This document shows, piece by piece, positions 41,545-55,253 of a stretch of DNA of 64,000 nucleotides (position 1 is its first letter; each line of letters opens with the position of its first letter). The stretch lies in contig CM119270.1 of the NCBI GenBank assembly GCA_051294375.1, forward strand, positions 9,797,530-9,861,529, in the 5' to 3' direction. Under the pieces are notes generated by a model. That model searched no databases. It saw nothing but the letters and a program-made list of their open reading frames with translations, and was not told the DNA's origin. This DNA comes from Paraspadella gotoi. Its lineage: Eukaryota; Chaetognatha. The position numbers were made by a program, and so were the translations under genes.

Positions 41545-42442
41545 NNNNNNNNNNNNNNNNNNNNNNNNNGGCACTGGACTTCAGAGCAGCGAGGCTGGAG
41601 GGGAGTGCTTCTTTAAGCATGTCATCTTCAGCATGCTTAGCGAGCCGCTGTGTCTTTCCATCGCCATAATCTCTTTGAGTGGGATTACTAGATTTGTGTA
41701 TGAATGATGATTGTCCTGTTTGACCGTTGGACTGGATGACGGCATCGTGCGATCTGTCGGGATCGCCCCGAGCGTGTGCCGCCTTTCTTACGCGGGATCG
41801 ACAACGCAACCTCGAGGCGTTATCAATTGCGTCGATCCATTCGTTCGATGTTGTCTGGGTCGAAACTCGGAAGTTTCGGCGTTCTTGGTCTGTTTGTAAT
41901 GGCGTTTCCTCTGGGACGGCGTCTAGTCGTCGCTTCCGGTCGCAAGGGCGGGATCTCGGACGACTCGTCGTTTGAATTCACCTTATTTTTGTTGACCTTC
42001 TCCGTGAGGGCGGTCAATTGTTTTTGCATGTCGTCATGTAATTGCATCACGATTTGCGCGAGGGGTCGATGGTCCATGGCGGCGACGTTGGCGGCAACGA
42101 TGCCGACGTCGCGGCGTCGTGGAATGCGTCACTCGGCTGCCTCGGACGAGAGACGTTGCGGTTTGACGGGCATCTTGGGAACTCTTCTTAGTTGACTGGC
42201 GTGGTGGACGAGCGAAAGTCGTTATTCTTTTGGAGCAAAAGCGAGGTAAAGTTTCAGTTTTTGTTTTTTATTTTGTTTTTGATTTTTTTTCGTTTCAAGG
42301 GAGGGAGAAAAATCACGTCGGGCTCACCAGGTGTGGCAGGAGATGATTACGACACAAAGTTTTGATCGAGAATGATTTATTCTCCAACAGTAAAGAATAA
42401 ATAACATTAACAATTTGAGACGCTAAGTCTAAACAATGAGAC

Positions 42443-42521
<79 letters not shown>

Positions 42522-45500
42522 TCGCTTGGTTACAGAAGGTCACGTGTGGTTGATGCCACAATATACAAATTTACAATACTAAGATTTTAAAGCAAGAGAT
42601 ATTTTCGCAAGTGCACTATTTTGTTGAGAGATAGGCGAAATTTGTTTTGCGCTAAGGTAATAATTTTGTTAGTCAGAATTCATTCCGCCAAGTGAAATAA
42701 GAACTCGAAAAGAGATATGTGATGAAGGCCGTCGCAAGCGACGTCCTTGGCGACGAAATCGGTCGTGGAGCCGAAGATGAAGGATCCGGCGAAGGAAACG
42801 GCGCTGAAGATGACGGAGGAGGCGCTGAATTTGATGCAGGAGACGTCGAAGACGGTGCTGTCGGCGCAGAAGACGACGAAGGAGTCGTTATCAGCGGCGT
42901 CGTAAAAGATTTTCTATTTTTTGGAGAAGTCGCGAAAGGCGTTGAAACTTCGTGGATCCGAGTCGAAGAAAGAATAGTTGTCGAATTCGACCGTGGAGTT
43001 GAGAGATCGCAAAAACGACGGCCGCATCAATGAGGGGCGCTAATTGTATGATCGAGATAACCCCATACTCGGAATTCGCGATTAAAAAAATTATGAGAAA
43101 ATTATTAGATTCGTTTCTTGATAAGACATCTATTTTTTGGGGTTCCGCGTACAAACGTTGCATTTAGGAAAAAAACGACTCTTTCCAATATTGTTCAGTT
43201 GTTACTTACAATGTTGATTAACTTTGTACCACAACACAAATTTGGCCTAACGAAGGATTGGTTAGAAACATCTCCATCCGTTTCTAATGATAAAAGAGTA
43301 CCATTTTGGCAACTTTTAGGAAAAAAAATTATATATGTGTTTTATTCGTTTACAACAATTAGTTGAAACAGTACATTCAAAAGGACATACAGTATTTGTC
43401 CATTTTTACTTACGACTTCTGATTTGAATGCCAAGGAAAGTTGAGAAAAATTTTTTACTTTGGAAATCCGTTCTTTCTTATCTTCTTTACCTCTGGGTAA
43501 ATTTATTTGCTTAAATTATTTATAGTTTGCCTATGAATTAATTTTAAAGTTAACAAGTCCAAAAGTTGCAGTTTCAGTCTTTATCATAATTTGTTAAACA
43601 AAAATAAATCAAATTGGTTGAAATTAACAGAAAATATAGCCTATTGAATAAGCTTTTAACACCTACAAAATTTTCAAAAAAACTTTTTTTGTTTAGCCAC
43701 AAATAATTTTTAAAGACAACTTTTAATTTGTGACTTTTTGTGACTTGCATTTATTTTTGATAAAGAGAAAATTTTCAACACATTTATTAATTTTAAAATA
43801 TGAGGTACATACTGACATTGATAAAACAAAAAAAAAACGCATCATTTTATTCCAATGGATACAGCGCTCAGAGACTGTTTTTTCTCAGAATCGACAGATT
43901 TTGCAGAAAAAAATTTCTGCAAAATCTGTCGATTACTAAATTTGCTAGGCAACACATAATTGAAATAAAAACCTCCGTTACCATAATTTCCTTTCTTATA
44001 TTGCATATTTAAAGCTTTTTCTTTGATTTGCTCAAAGTAAACGTAGTGAGAAGGAAGACGAAATGGGAAAAACAAGAAAAAGAGAAGGGGAGAGAATAAA
44101 AGAGAGGGCGAAAGGCAAAAAAAAGAAGGCAAATGGGGAAAAATAGTAAAAACAATAGTAAAGTGAGATAAGAGGGATAAATGGAAAGAAAAAGAGGGGA
44201 AAAGAAAGGAAAGAATGAAGAAGAGAAAAAAGGTGAGAAAAGTGCATGAGTGGCGGAAAAAGGTAGGGGCCGAAAAAATGGTAAGTGACAGGCTGACAGC
44301 GTGAGAAGTAAGGGAGGAAAGAGGAAGAGGAAAATATAAGGTAAGAGAAGAAAAGAGGTGAAGAAAAATAATCTGGAAAAGCGTAGAAAGGAAAAAAAAT
44401 TGTATCAGATAATGTGGCGTCTTGCCTAAAATCTAATGTTTAAGTAAAAGACATGAAGATTCTTATAAGGAATTCGATCTTTAAAAATGATCTGTACCAT
44501 AAAAATTCAAACATACTTATTTCTAAAATTAAGAAGTTAATGAGATTAGATTGACAATCGTTGAAGAAATCATGTCTTACCGTATTTTTAACTCATAGAA
44601 ATTTACATGGGAAGTTCTAAGTGATAAGAAGGAGATGACTTGAGTCTACCGTTTTTTTAAATGAAGAAAGCTTCGTACTAACCAATGAGATCAAGAAATA
44701 TGGTAATTATTGAAGTTCAGATTTCGTTGTCTAAACGACTCTGATTGTACTCGGAGCCTTGGGTAAATTTGAAAGAGAAAAAAAATATTAATTTGATTTG
44801 AATGGAGATTCCACGAGGTGGGTTTCGTAGTTTTTTTCTGTAGAAAATGTTTATTATTTTCTATGCCTCGAGGGTCGCGCATTCGATTCGTTGGCCGTTG
44901 GTTGAACTGGCTTTAACATGGAACAAGGATTTATAGATCTCAAATGACGTAAATGTCGAATAAATGACGAATAAATCGTGAATAAGTTTATTTATTGTAG
45001 AGAATAATTTAATGGCGAAATTAATGAAGTATGGTGGACTAAAATCCACCAACCGTTCATCAGGAGGCAAGTCATTCGCTTCCCAACCCAAAGGTCCGGG
45101 GTTCTAGCCTGGTGGTCGCCTTGCAGTTAAGAGGGACGGCGCGCTTAGCCCGGCTGCAACGCGGTGTTTCAGCCTGATTCGAAGCTCAAGGACTGCCTAT
45201 ATTGAACGGTTCTGTCATTAACTCATAACAATTATTACTGTCTCTTCAGAATTACAATAAATTGGTGTAGAAAATCCTTGAATTCCGTAAAAACTACGGT
45301 TCCATACGGCCGATTTTTTCCAGAGAAACAATTATGACGAGGTTTTCGGCTAAAAGAAAGCGACAAGAACTGTGAAAAGACTGGTCTGAAAAGGTCAACT
45401 AAATAACCAGGGAAAAAGGACTGGACGCGAGGCCACAAAATCTTTTATTTGTATATTTATATCCTTTCCAAAAAAATAGTTACTAAATATTACTGTTGAG

Positions 45501-48500
45501 ATAAGACAGTGCAGATTTTAATTTATTTGCCAATATTTCAATTTATATTGAGAATTTATTTGTCCTTTAATCTCATTTGCATATTAGAGTGCGGTAAAAT
45601 TATTAGTCGGATCTGCTTTCAACAGATCCCAACTCTATAATTTACTTTGTCGGTCCGTCGGTCCGCCCCTCAATATTGTCGGGCACTCACTTATATCATG
45701 TCAGAACATCGAATTATGATAAATTATGTAAAAAAAACGATGTCCCTCCGTCCGTCCGTCCGTCCGTCCGTCCGTCCATCCGTCCGTCCCACCTTAGCAA
45801 AAAACAGCAATTACTCGTGATTGGATGGATGGATTAGAATAAAATTGTGTGTGGGTAGGAAAGGGTGTGATTGAGCTGGATATGAAGTTTCAATGGAATT
45901 GTCCGAGTGGAAATGAGTTTAAATGGAAAAAACAAAAAAATATATTTCACTATTTGAACTCCAATTACTCATAAATGAATGGGGCGATTGACTTGAAATT
46001 TTTTATTTGGGTAGAAAAGTGTGTGATTAAACTGGAAATCAAGTTTCGATAGAATCGTTTGAGTGGAAATGAGTTTAAATGGAAAAAACAAAGAACCTGT
46101 TTCACTAATTGATTATGCTTCTTTTTCTTTTTATTTTAAATGTAAATGCAAGATGTATAAATTAATCAAATAATAATAATAATCAGTTAATTAATCAATT
46201 AGTCAATTAATTAATAAATAATTAATTAATCCGTCAATTAATCAATCAAAACAAACATTTCGGATCAAATTGCCTAATTAATTAAATAATTAACTTGAAT
46301 TAATTAATTATTAATTAATTAAATAATTAATAATTAATTACCGATAATGATCGTGGGCAGATCCGACATTGTTTGTTAAAACTTGTTAAACGTAAATATT
46401 CAATAATGCGCTTTAATTTAAAGAAAAATTTACTTCATATACTTATTTAAGTACATGGAAAGTACAGGAATCACAGACAGGCAAGGCCAACTCTGAACTC
46501 GATCCGGCCTAGTAATCATTGATGTATTAGAGCGTATGTATTAGATGTATGTATTAGATGTATACATCGAGAAATACATTATAGTCATCAGTAATCACAA
46601 AATAAATAAGTTTTTATTTATATAATATATAAACATTCTGTTTTTAATATTTTTTTTTAAATCGGTAAATAACAAAATTGTCAAGTTAAATGGGTAAGCA
46701 CATTTTTTAAAGATTTGTTTCTCAATCTGGTTGTTAAAAAATTCTAGGTAAGAAGTTAAAACACGGTAAGAGATAATTTAGAAGGGGAGAATTAAACAAT
46801 TATTTTTGTTACTCTGTTGGTTTTCCAGTCATGAACAAAATCTTCACTTCAGTTAAATAGATGGTAAAGAAATTGAATACACTGAATTTGAAGAGTTGCA
46901 GTCTAAACATTGCAATAATATTGATTTAAAAATTTGATTAGCAATTCTTAAAAAACATTTGTAAAAATGTAATAGAGAGACATTTTGATAAACGCGTTCC
47001 AGTTAGGGATTCGGGGTTAAAGTTTAAAAATGTTTCATTTTCAAAGATACAAATTGAAATTTAATAAGGTCTCTCTATTACATTTTTCTAATTCAGTAAT
47101 TAAAAATTCATAAAAAATATCAGATGGATTGGCTTTTTCGTTTGACCTGCAACTCTTCAGATAGGTTTCTTTTATTGTATAATGCATCAAATGTTTTAAG
47201 TGAATACATTTTCGGAATCGCCAGGAGCTCAGCTTTCTGAATTTGTACTTTTGAAGTTGATTTGAATGACCCTTTTTCTTAAGGAACCCTACGATTAAAC
47301 TGAAAACATGATCTGTCAATGCACCACATATAAAAATTTTATATCATATTGTGCGAACAATCTTAACTCCTCCTCCTCCTCCTCCTCCTACACCTGATTG
47401 GAGATGAGCGTCGTGACGGCGTTGAAGAACGAGTCCATCTTCTCTGATTTGATGGACTTGAACTTTGTCTTGTCGGCGAAGACGTTGATGATCTTCGGAT
47501 ACCAAGAGTGCATGAGACGCTCCTCCGTTTTCTCCAGGTCGCCGATGATGCGCTCGTGGAGAATGTCGAACTCCATGGGGCCTTGGACGGCGTAGGTCTG
47601 GATGTCGAAGAGGACCATCGTGCCTGGGAGGCGGTAAACAGGGAGCGCGGGTTTCTTTTTATTGAGTGTGATCTTTGAGGTGAAAGCAACCTCGTGCAGA
47701 GGGACAATAAAGATTAAAGAGTTTAGGAAAAATTGTTGGTAATTTTGAAAAAAAAGAACTTTGTGGTTCTTGTTTTTTGATTAAATTGACATTTACCGGA
47801 CGACATGGTTTTTCCTTATCCCATAACCCTAAAGGCAATTTGCAAATTTTGTGGGTTCATGGAAAAACTGTGGACTATCCTGTCACTTCTTCTCTCCTTG
47901 CCCACTTCCCCTTCTCTCCTAAAACACCCTTCCTCACCGAGCGTGTTCTGACACATGTTGAGCACCAGCGGCATCGACGGGTGGAGGATGTGAAGGTTCC
48001 TCTTGATCTCCTCCCGCGCGGCCAGGAACTTGTCGTGCCAGGGCGAGCTGAAGTCGAGACCCTTGGGCTCCACCGGCGGAGGCTCGAAGTCGTCGTCCTC
48101 CAGGACCCTTGACGTCGGGTTTGATAAGTGCCAGTTGAATCATCGACTTCTTCATGCTCTGCTCGTAATCAACTTTGACCTTTTGGGGGCGGGGGGTTTT
48201 GGGTGTGGGGGCACTCGATGAATAAAAAGTAAACGCTACTTTGACGTTAATTTTGATTGATATGCTTGTAATAACTTTGACCTAACGATTAAAACGAAAT
48301 CACTGAACAATTGCGAACCAATCTAAAAAATCTTAAAAGCAATGTTTTTGATGATAACCAAATATTGATGCGATGATAACCAAATATTGATGAGATGATA
48401 ACCAAATATTGATGCGATGATAACCAAATATTGATGCGATGATAACCAAAGGATTGATGCGATGATAACCAAATGATGGATGCGATGATAATCATTCATT

Positions 48501-48681
48501 GATGCGATGATAATCATTCATTGATGTGATGATAGTACTTCATTGATCGGATGATAATCATTCATTGATGTGATGATAATCATTCATTGATGTGATGATA
48601 GTACCTCATTGATCGGATGATAATCATTCATTGATGCGATGCTAGTCATTCATTGACGCGATGAGTTAATTAGAGAGAGAG

Positions 48682-48737
<56 letters not shown>

Positions 48738-50580
48738 AGAGAGAATAATAAAATAATAATAAAAGTTTTTAGAAGGAAAAAAATAAAAATCCACGAAAAT
48801 ATCGAAAATAAATTTGGGATTTTGTATTAAGAAAAAAGTGTCGTGATAAAAATAAAATTATTTTATTAGAGTGTGATTAGCATCAATTAACTTTTTTTTT
48901 TCAATTGAAATAAGACTGAAGTCTTTTGTTCATCTAGTTCAAAATGAGGTTGAAAACCTTATTTTTTTTGCATATTATTGAAAATGAATGAGATTGATAT
49001 TGATTGTATGAAATGAAAACTCGTTGCTATAAATCTAAACTATTTTCAATAAGAATGGTCAAACAATTTTAATCTCTATTAACAAAATATATAGTTGATA
49101 ATAATCAGTTAACGACTTTGATATTTTTGACTTCCAAATATTTTTTTTACTTATTCAAATAAATTTTATTTCCTCATCTTAAAAATTTTAATCTTGAATG
49201 AAATTTTAGATTGTTATATTTTTATATTATATGAAATTGGTACAACCATTATAAAAATTATCCATCCATTTAATAAATAAGCTATCTTGTCCCTGACTTT
49301 GACAGGCTTTGGTGGTTAAAGGCCTCCATCACACTTGCAAGATAATAACATAACAGGTTTCTGCAAGCTTTTAATCAAGCCTCTCTCACAGACTTGTTTA
49401 TTCACTCCCAGTGAACCCGGCTTCCCTATCAATGAAGTGGTATAATATTTCAAAGATGTTTTCAATTGTATGAAAAGACCGCGCAATTGCCGGATATATA
49501 GCAGGTATCGCCTACTGTCACACAAGTTGATGTACATGTGACATAGCCTGCTTTATAAGTTATTCTTCTCTTTTTCTAAAATGAATCCACAAAAATCTGC
49601 GATGTAAATTGGATTTTGTATGAGAAAAAAAATAAATGGCGATAATAAAAGTTTTTAGAAGGAAAAAAAATATAAGAATTTTTCAAAAAACGAACGATCA
49701 CGCAAGAGATCGACAGAGAAGAGACAGACGCACACAGAGAGAGACTGAGAGAGACTGAGAGAGACTGAGAAACTGAACTCGTTTTTTAACGATCAGAAAA
49801 GGCAGCGCCTAAAAAAAAATATATATATTAAAAAATAAATAAAAGAAAGCAAAAATGTTACAATGTTTACAATTGGAAATTTTTCCAATTTTTTCAATCG
49901 CAGCTTGTAAAAGATTTATTTTATTTGTATTAAAATTAAGATATAGCTTCTCATTAAAAAGTATTGTGAGTTCCCATTTTTATTATGATTTAAAAAATTT
50001 TTGAATTTCATCTTCAATATTAAATACTGCAATATGTAATTAGTAAAGCATTTTTTTATACTAATTTGGATATTATAATGAGTACTATAATCTCATTTGC
50101 ATATTGCAGTAAATCATAATGAAGTGGAAATTCAAACAAAAAATCTTAAAAGCATAAGGATCGAGCCTGCTTTCGATGTGTACTTTTTAGCGATGAATAA
50201 CCAAATATTGAAGCGATGATAACCAATAATTCGATGCGATGATAACAAAATAACTGATGTGATGATAACAAATGATTGATGCGATGATAGTCATTCATTG
50301 ATGGTGATGATAATCATTCATTGATTTGATAATAATCATTCATTGATGCGATAATAATCATTCATTGACGCAATGAATCATTCATCGTAATAAAACAAAC
50401 AAATGCGTGTATGAATGAGAAGAGAGAGAGAGAGAGAGAGAGGCTGGTCAGTTTTCACTCTCGTTTTATAATAAAGAATAATCAGAATTTTTTAAGAAAT
50501 AAATAAATCATTGGCGGATGTAAATTTGGGATTTTGTATTGAGAAAAGAGCGCGGAATAAATGGCGGAATAAATAGAAAG

Positions 50581-50619
<39 letters not shown>

Positions 50620-51648
50620 TAGAGAGAAGCTGGACCGCCGCTGAACTTGTTTTTCGATGAATCTGAGTAGGGACGAACTCTTTTCCTTTCTATAAAATGT
50701 TTTAATCTTGAATGAAATTTTAGATTGTTCTTTTTTTTAAGAAGAAACCAGACCGAGGTCAAATTTCATATTTGCATATTTAACTAATTTATAAATATTT
50801 ATCCCAACTCAAATAATTATTATTTTAAAAAAAAATAAAAATGATTAAATATATACACTAAAAAAAATTTACAAATTTAAAATTGTAAAAATTATCAGAA
50901 TAAAAAAAAGTAATGTTTAATTTGACTATATCTCTCTTCTCAACTCCTATTTTGGATATAATTTGCCAATAGTGGGCCGACCGGTCCAAAGTTACAATAA
51001 TAAACAAAAACAAAAAAAATTATTTTTTTTTAGAAAATTATATATGCAATTAAATTAATCCGCGCAATTGCCGGACATATAGCAGGTATTTGTACAGCAG
51101 CAAGCTGATGTACATGTGACATTGCCTGCATTATAAGTTATTCTTCCCTTTTTCTAAAATGAATCCACGAAAATCTTGGATGTAAATTTGGGATTTTGTA
51201 TTGAAAAAAAAAATGGCGATAATAAGTTTTTAGAAGGAAAGAAATAATAAGAATTTTTCAAAAAACGAACGATTGTACAGAGAGAGAAAGACAGAGAGAG
51301 AGAGAGAAAGAGAAACAGAGAGAGACAAAGCTGGACAGCTGCTGGAAGGCCGCTGTACCGTCACTGCAGAGCATGAACTCGTTGCAGAAAAAGAATTTTT
51401 TATTTATTTTTTTTATTAATACCAAAAACAGTATTGACATAATCGTAAACAGTAATAGTGTAAAAGACTGGAAAACTAAACTATGTATTGAAATTCAATA
51501 AAAACAAAAGACCCTAACATTTAAAAGACTTGAAAACAAGGAAAAACTAAACTACATATTGAAATTCAATAAAAACAAAAAGACACTAACGTTTAAATCA
51601 TTAATAAAAAAATAAAATAAAATAAAATCATTAATAAAAAAGAAAAAG

Positions 51649-51681
<33 letters not shown>

Positions 51682-54600
51682 TAATACCAAAAACAGTATT
51701 GACAAAATCATAAACAGTAATAGTGTAAAAGACTGGAAAACTAAACTATGTATTGAAATTCAATAAAAAACAAAAGACCCTAACATTTAAAAGACTGGAA
51801 AACAAGTAAAACTAAACTACATATTGAAATTCAATAAAAACAAAAGACACTACGTTTTAAAATCATATAAATATGTTATGAAACTAATTCATAAGAAACT
51901 ATAAAAAATAACGTTCAAGAACATTCAAGAAAAGAAAAAGAAAAAAAATCAATATATATATAATTTAAATAAATAAAAGAAAGGCAAAAATATGCTACAA
52001 TTGTTTACAATTGGAAATTTTTCCAATTTTTTCCAATCGCAGCTTGTAAAAGATTTTATTTTTATTTGTATTAAAATTAAGATATAGCTTCTCATTAAAA
52101 AGTTCTTTGAGTTCCCATTTTTATTATAGATTTTAAAAAAAATTTTTGAATTTCATCTTCGATATTATATACTGCAATATGTAAATTAGATTAAAGTATT
52201 TCTATATACTAATTTGGATACTATAATGAGTACTATAATCTCATTTGCATATTGTAGTAAATCAAAGTGAAGTGGAAATTCAAACAAAAAATACTTAAAT
52301 CCAAATGTAATATGAAAATATCACAGCTATTTCAAGATGAGAAGCCATATCTAAATTTTTAACTTACTATGATGGCACACTTTTATAATACTTCATTGTA
52401 ATTCATAATAATTTTTATTTAAAAAAAAACGGTAAGTCCCGGCCAAAACTATAAAAGCGCAGTAGTTTTTATATAAAAACAGCGTGACGCCGACGACGAC
52501 GACGACGACGACTACGTCACAAAGGAGCAAACCTAAAACATTATAGAGCCTGAACCGGCTTTGCCGGTCATGGCTCGATAAAAATTAGTCAGTCAGACAT
52601 CCATAAATCAATCAAGTAGTAAATTGATCAGTCAAACGATAAAACAATCAATCAAAATATCTTCCCATCGATCAATCGATTATCTCTAACGAAGATCTCT
52701 TCTTCCCTCACCTCTTCGAATATCTCGTTAATGTAGTCCCTCATGGCTTTGCTTTTCTTGAGGCGCGCGGGAACCATCTTCAGGATGTTTTCGAACCATT
52801 GGGGTTGGATGGGAGTGATGGGGGCGCTCTGCACGCATTTCTTCATGAACTGATAGTTGACCTGTGAAAAAATAAATCCAGTTTAATATTGTTTTTTTAC
52901 GATTGTCAATCAGGGATCTTTTTAGACTTCTCGCGTTAGATCCTTTATGATCCGTCTCGACAGATTTGATAATTAAATCAATCAATTAACTAAATTATCA
53001 AATTAAAAGCGATTTTAATATAAAAAAAAATTGCCAGAAACTCCAAAATTTGGGCGGTTATCTCCGAGGAGTATCGTAGAAGCGGAGGGATTATTTTCAA
53101 TAAAGTGGAGTTCTGATAGTTAAAGGCGCAAAAAAAAGACACTTCTTTCACACCGAAAAAACTATATTAGATGGATGAATTTTACTGAGATATAGAAAAA
53201 TAAAACAAAGCTTATTAAAAGATAAAGCGATTGGTCCAGGTCCCATTAAAATCGATCAAAGCGTCCAAAAGTTATAGGACGTCAAAGTTGATTGGTACCA
53301 AACATCTGACGAGAATAAATTAATTTTAATCAAGATGAGTCTCAAACTTTTCCTTATTATAATATATTTATAATATGAAATTAGCTGAACAAATTCAGCT
53401 GAACAAATTCAGCATCAAAATATCTGTAAGGATAAGTGTCAACCATTTTCAACCTAAATCAAATTAAAATAAGTAGGGAAACTATATAGAAAAACAATCT
53501 TTTAAAATAAAGAAAAAGCGGTTAAGTGATAACTTATCAAAGGTTAATTTCAAAGCTTTCAAAAGCTTTCAAAGTTTTTTCCTTATGGCATCTCATGTTA
53601 AAGCAGACTAATATAAACTGGTACAATTATATTAAAATTTATTTTTTTATTTTTATCATATATTATATTATAATAGATTGTTTTCAATATTTATTATTAA
53701 ATTGCCACATTTGGCAGCAATTAAAAAATATTTTTATAAAAAAGTAATACAAATTTATTGCCAACCCTTTTATATGTTTAATTCCATTATGATTTTAAAT
53801 AGATTGTAAATATCAGTCAGAAAAAGAAGTGTCATCAATACTAACCTTTGAAAATAACTTTTTCCCAATTCTATTTTGAGACTCCGACTTTAAAGTCTTG
53901 CTTTATTCTACTGATTGAACCGATTCAAATTTTTCTTGCACCAATCGACAGCTCTTAAAAAGAGCTATACTTTTCATATATATTTTCTCAAAATTAAAAA
54001 AGAACTAGTGGTGTATTTCAAGCTACCTAGTATTTTCTTTTTTTTTGCGCCGCATTGTAATAATAAATTTATAGAAAATTTATTTATTCTGCCTCTCAAA
54101 AGCTCCGCTTTATCGTCGTTATACATATTGCATTAGTGAATAGTCCTAAATTCTTGAAAGCCGGAAACGGGATTAAGACGCACCGGATGGGTTTTTGAAA
54201 TCAATTCCCGATATTTCTTTTTAAACAATAACAAAATTGCAAAGACGTCACTAATTACCTTGGCTTGATATTCTTTACTCATCGTATCAGACATACGCAT
54301 TTGCTAAGAACGCGTAAACGAAACCAAAAAAATAAAAGTTTTAATAATGAACGAAATATAAACTAATTAACTTAAAGATATTAACTAAATTACTTAACGC
54401 AAGCAAACAAAATATACGTGAAAAAGCATGTATAAAGAAAATAGAACACAAAATTTTCACTGAGAATGTGGTTGCACTTGCGATTTCACTTTCCAACGAT
54501 AAAAAAAAAAAAAGAAATGGATACCAACTTACTCGCACAGGGTATTTGATTTGGGGCCCCTTTTCGGGGCTCCTGTAATTTTCTTGCATTTCGTTGTATT

Positions 54601-55174
54601 CTCTCAGTGCGCGTTCGTGCCTGAGTCAAAAGTGAAATGAGGTAGTCATTGATTCGTTCACTTCCTATTAAACAATACAAACGCATGATCACTGATTCAA
54701 GTCAATTAGTCTAGCCCAAAATCAATCAATCAAGCTGTCTTATCAATTAAATAAATTAATCTTTTAAACAATCAATCAATTATTATTATACAACAATTTA
54801 CATGATTTCAAGCAGTCTGTTCTGTTTCTCTTTGGCGAGTCTATACGTCATCAGTTTGCTGTTGGCGAATCGATCCTCTCGGAATTTGGCCCCGAGCTGG
54901 GGAATAGGAGGCAGGTTGGGAATCTAAAATGAAAACAGTTAAATAAACTCATAAGAATATATATTTAATTATTTATTATCAACTAATGCGACCCGTGCGT
55001 CTATAAATTCAAAAGGACCAATTCTTAACAATAAAAAAATAGTAAATATAAAAAAAATGAAAAGAAATTTAGAAACGCTCCCAGTCGCGGCAGCAACCCA
55101 AGCGAAACCAAAGAAAACGGGTACGTCTGACTAAGTGATAAATGGAGGAAAAGAAAGCGAACTAAAAGGGAAAG

Positions 55175-55253
<79 letters not shown>

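Larger units (their letters stand above)
42572..45560 (+). repeat. Segmental duplicate, copy B (with 1.7 kb insertion)
   Basis: Parts 42572-43075 and 44805-45560 match copy A. The middle (43080-44800) has no counterpart there and is AT-rich, with no recognised feature apart from a small inverted repeat at 43889-43935 (GACAGATTTTGCAGAAA and its inverse). Confidence 0.7.
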
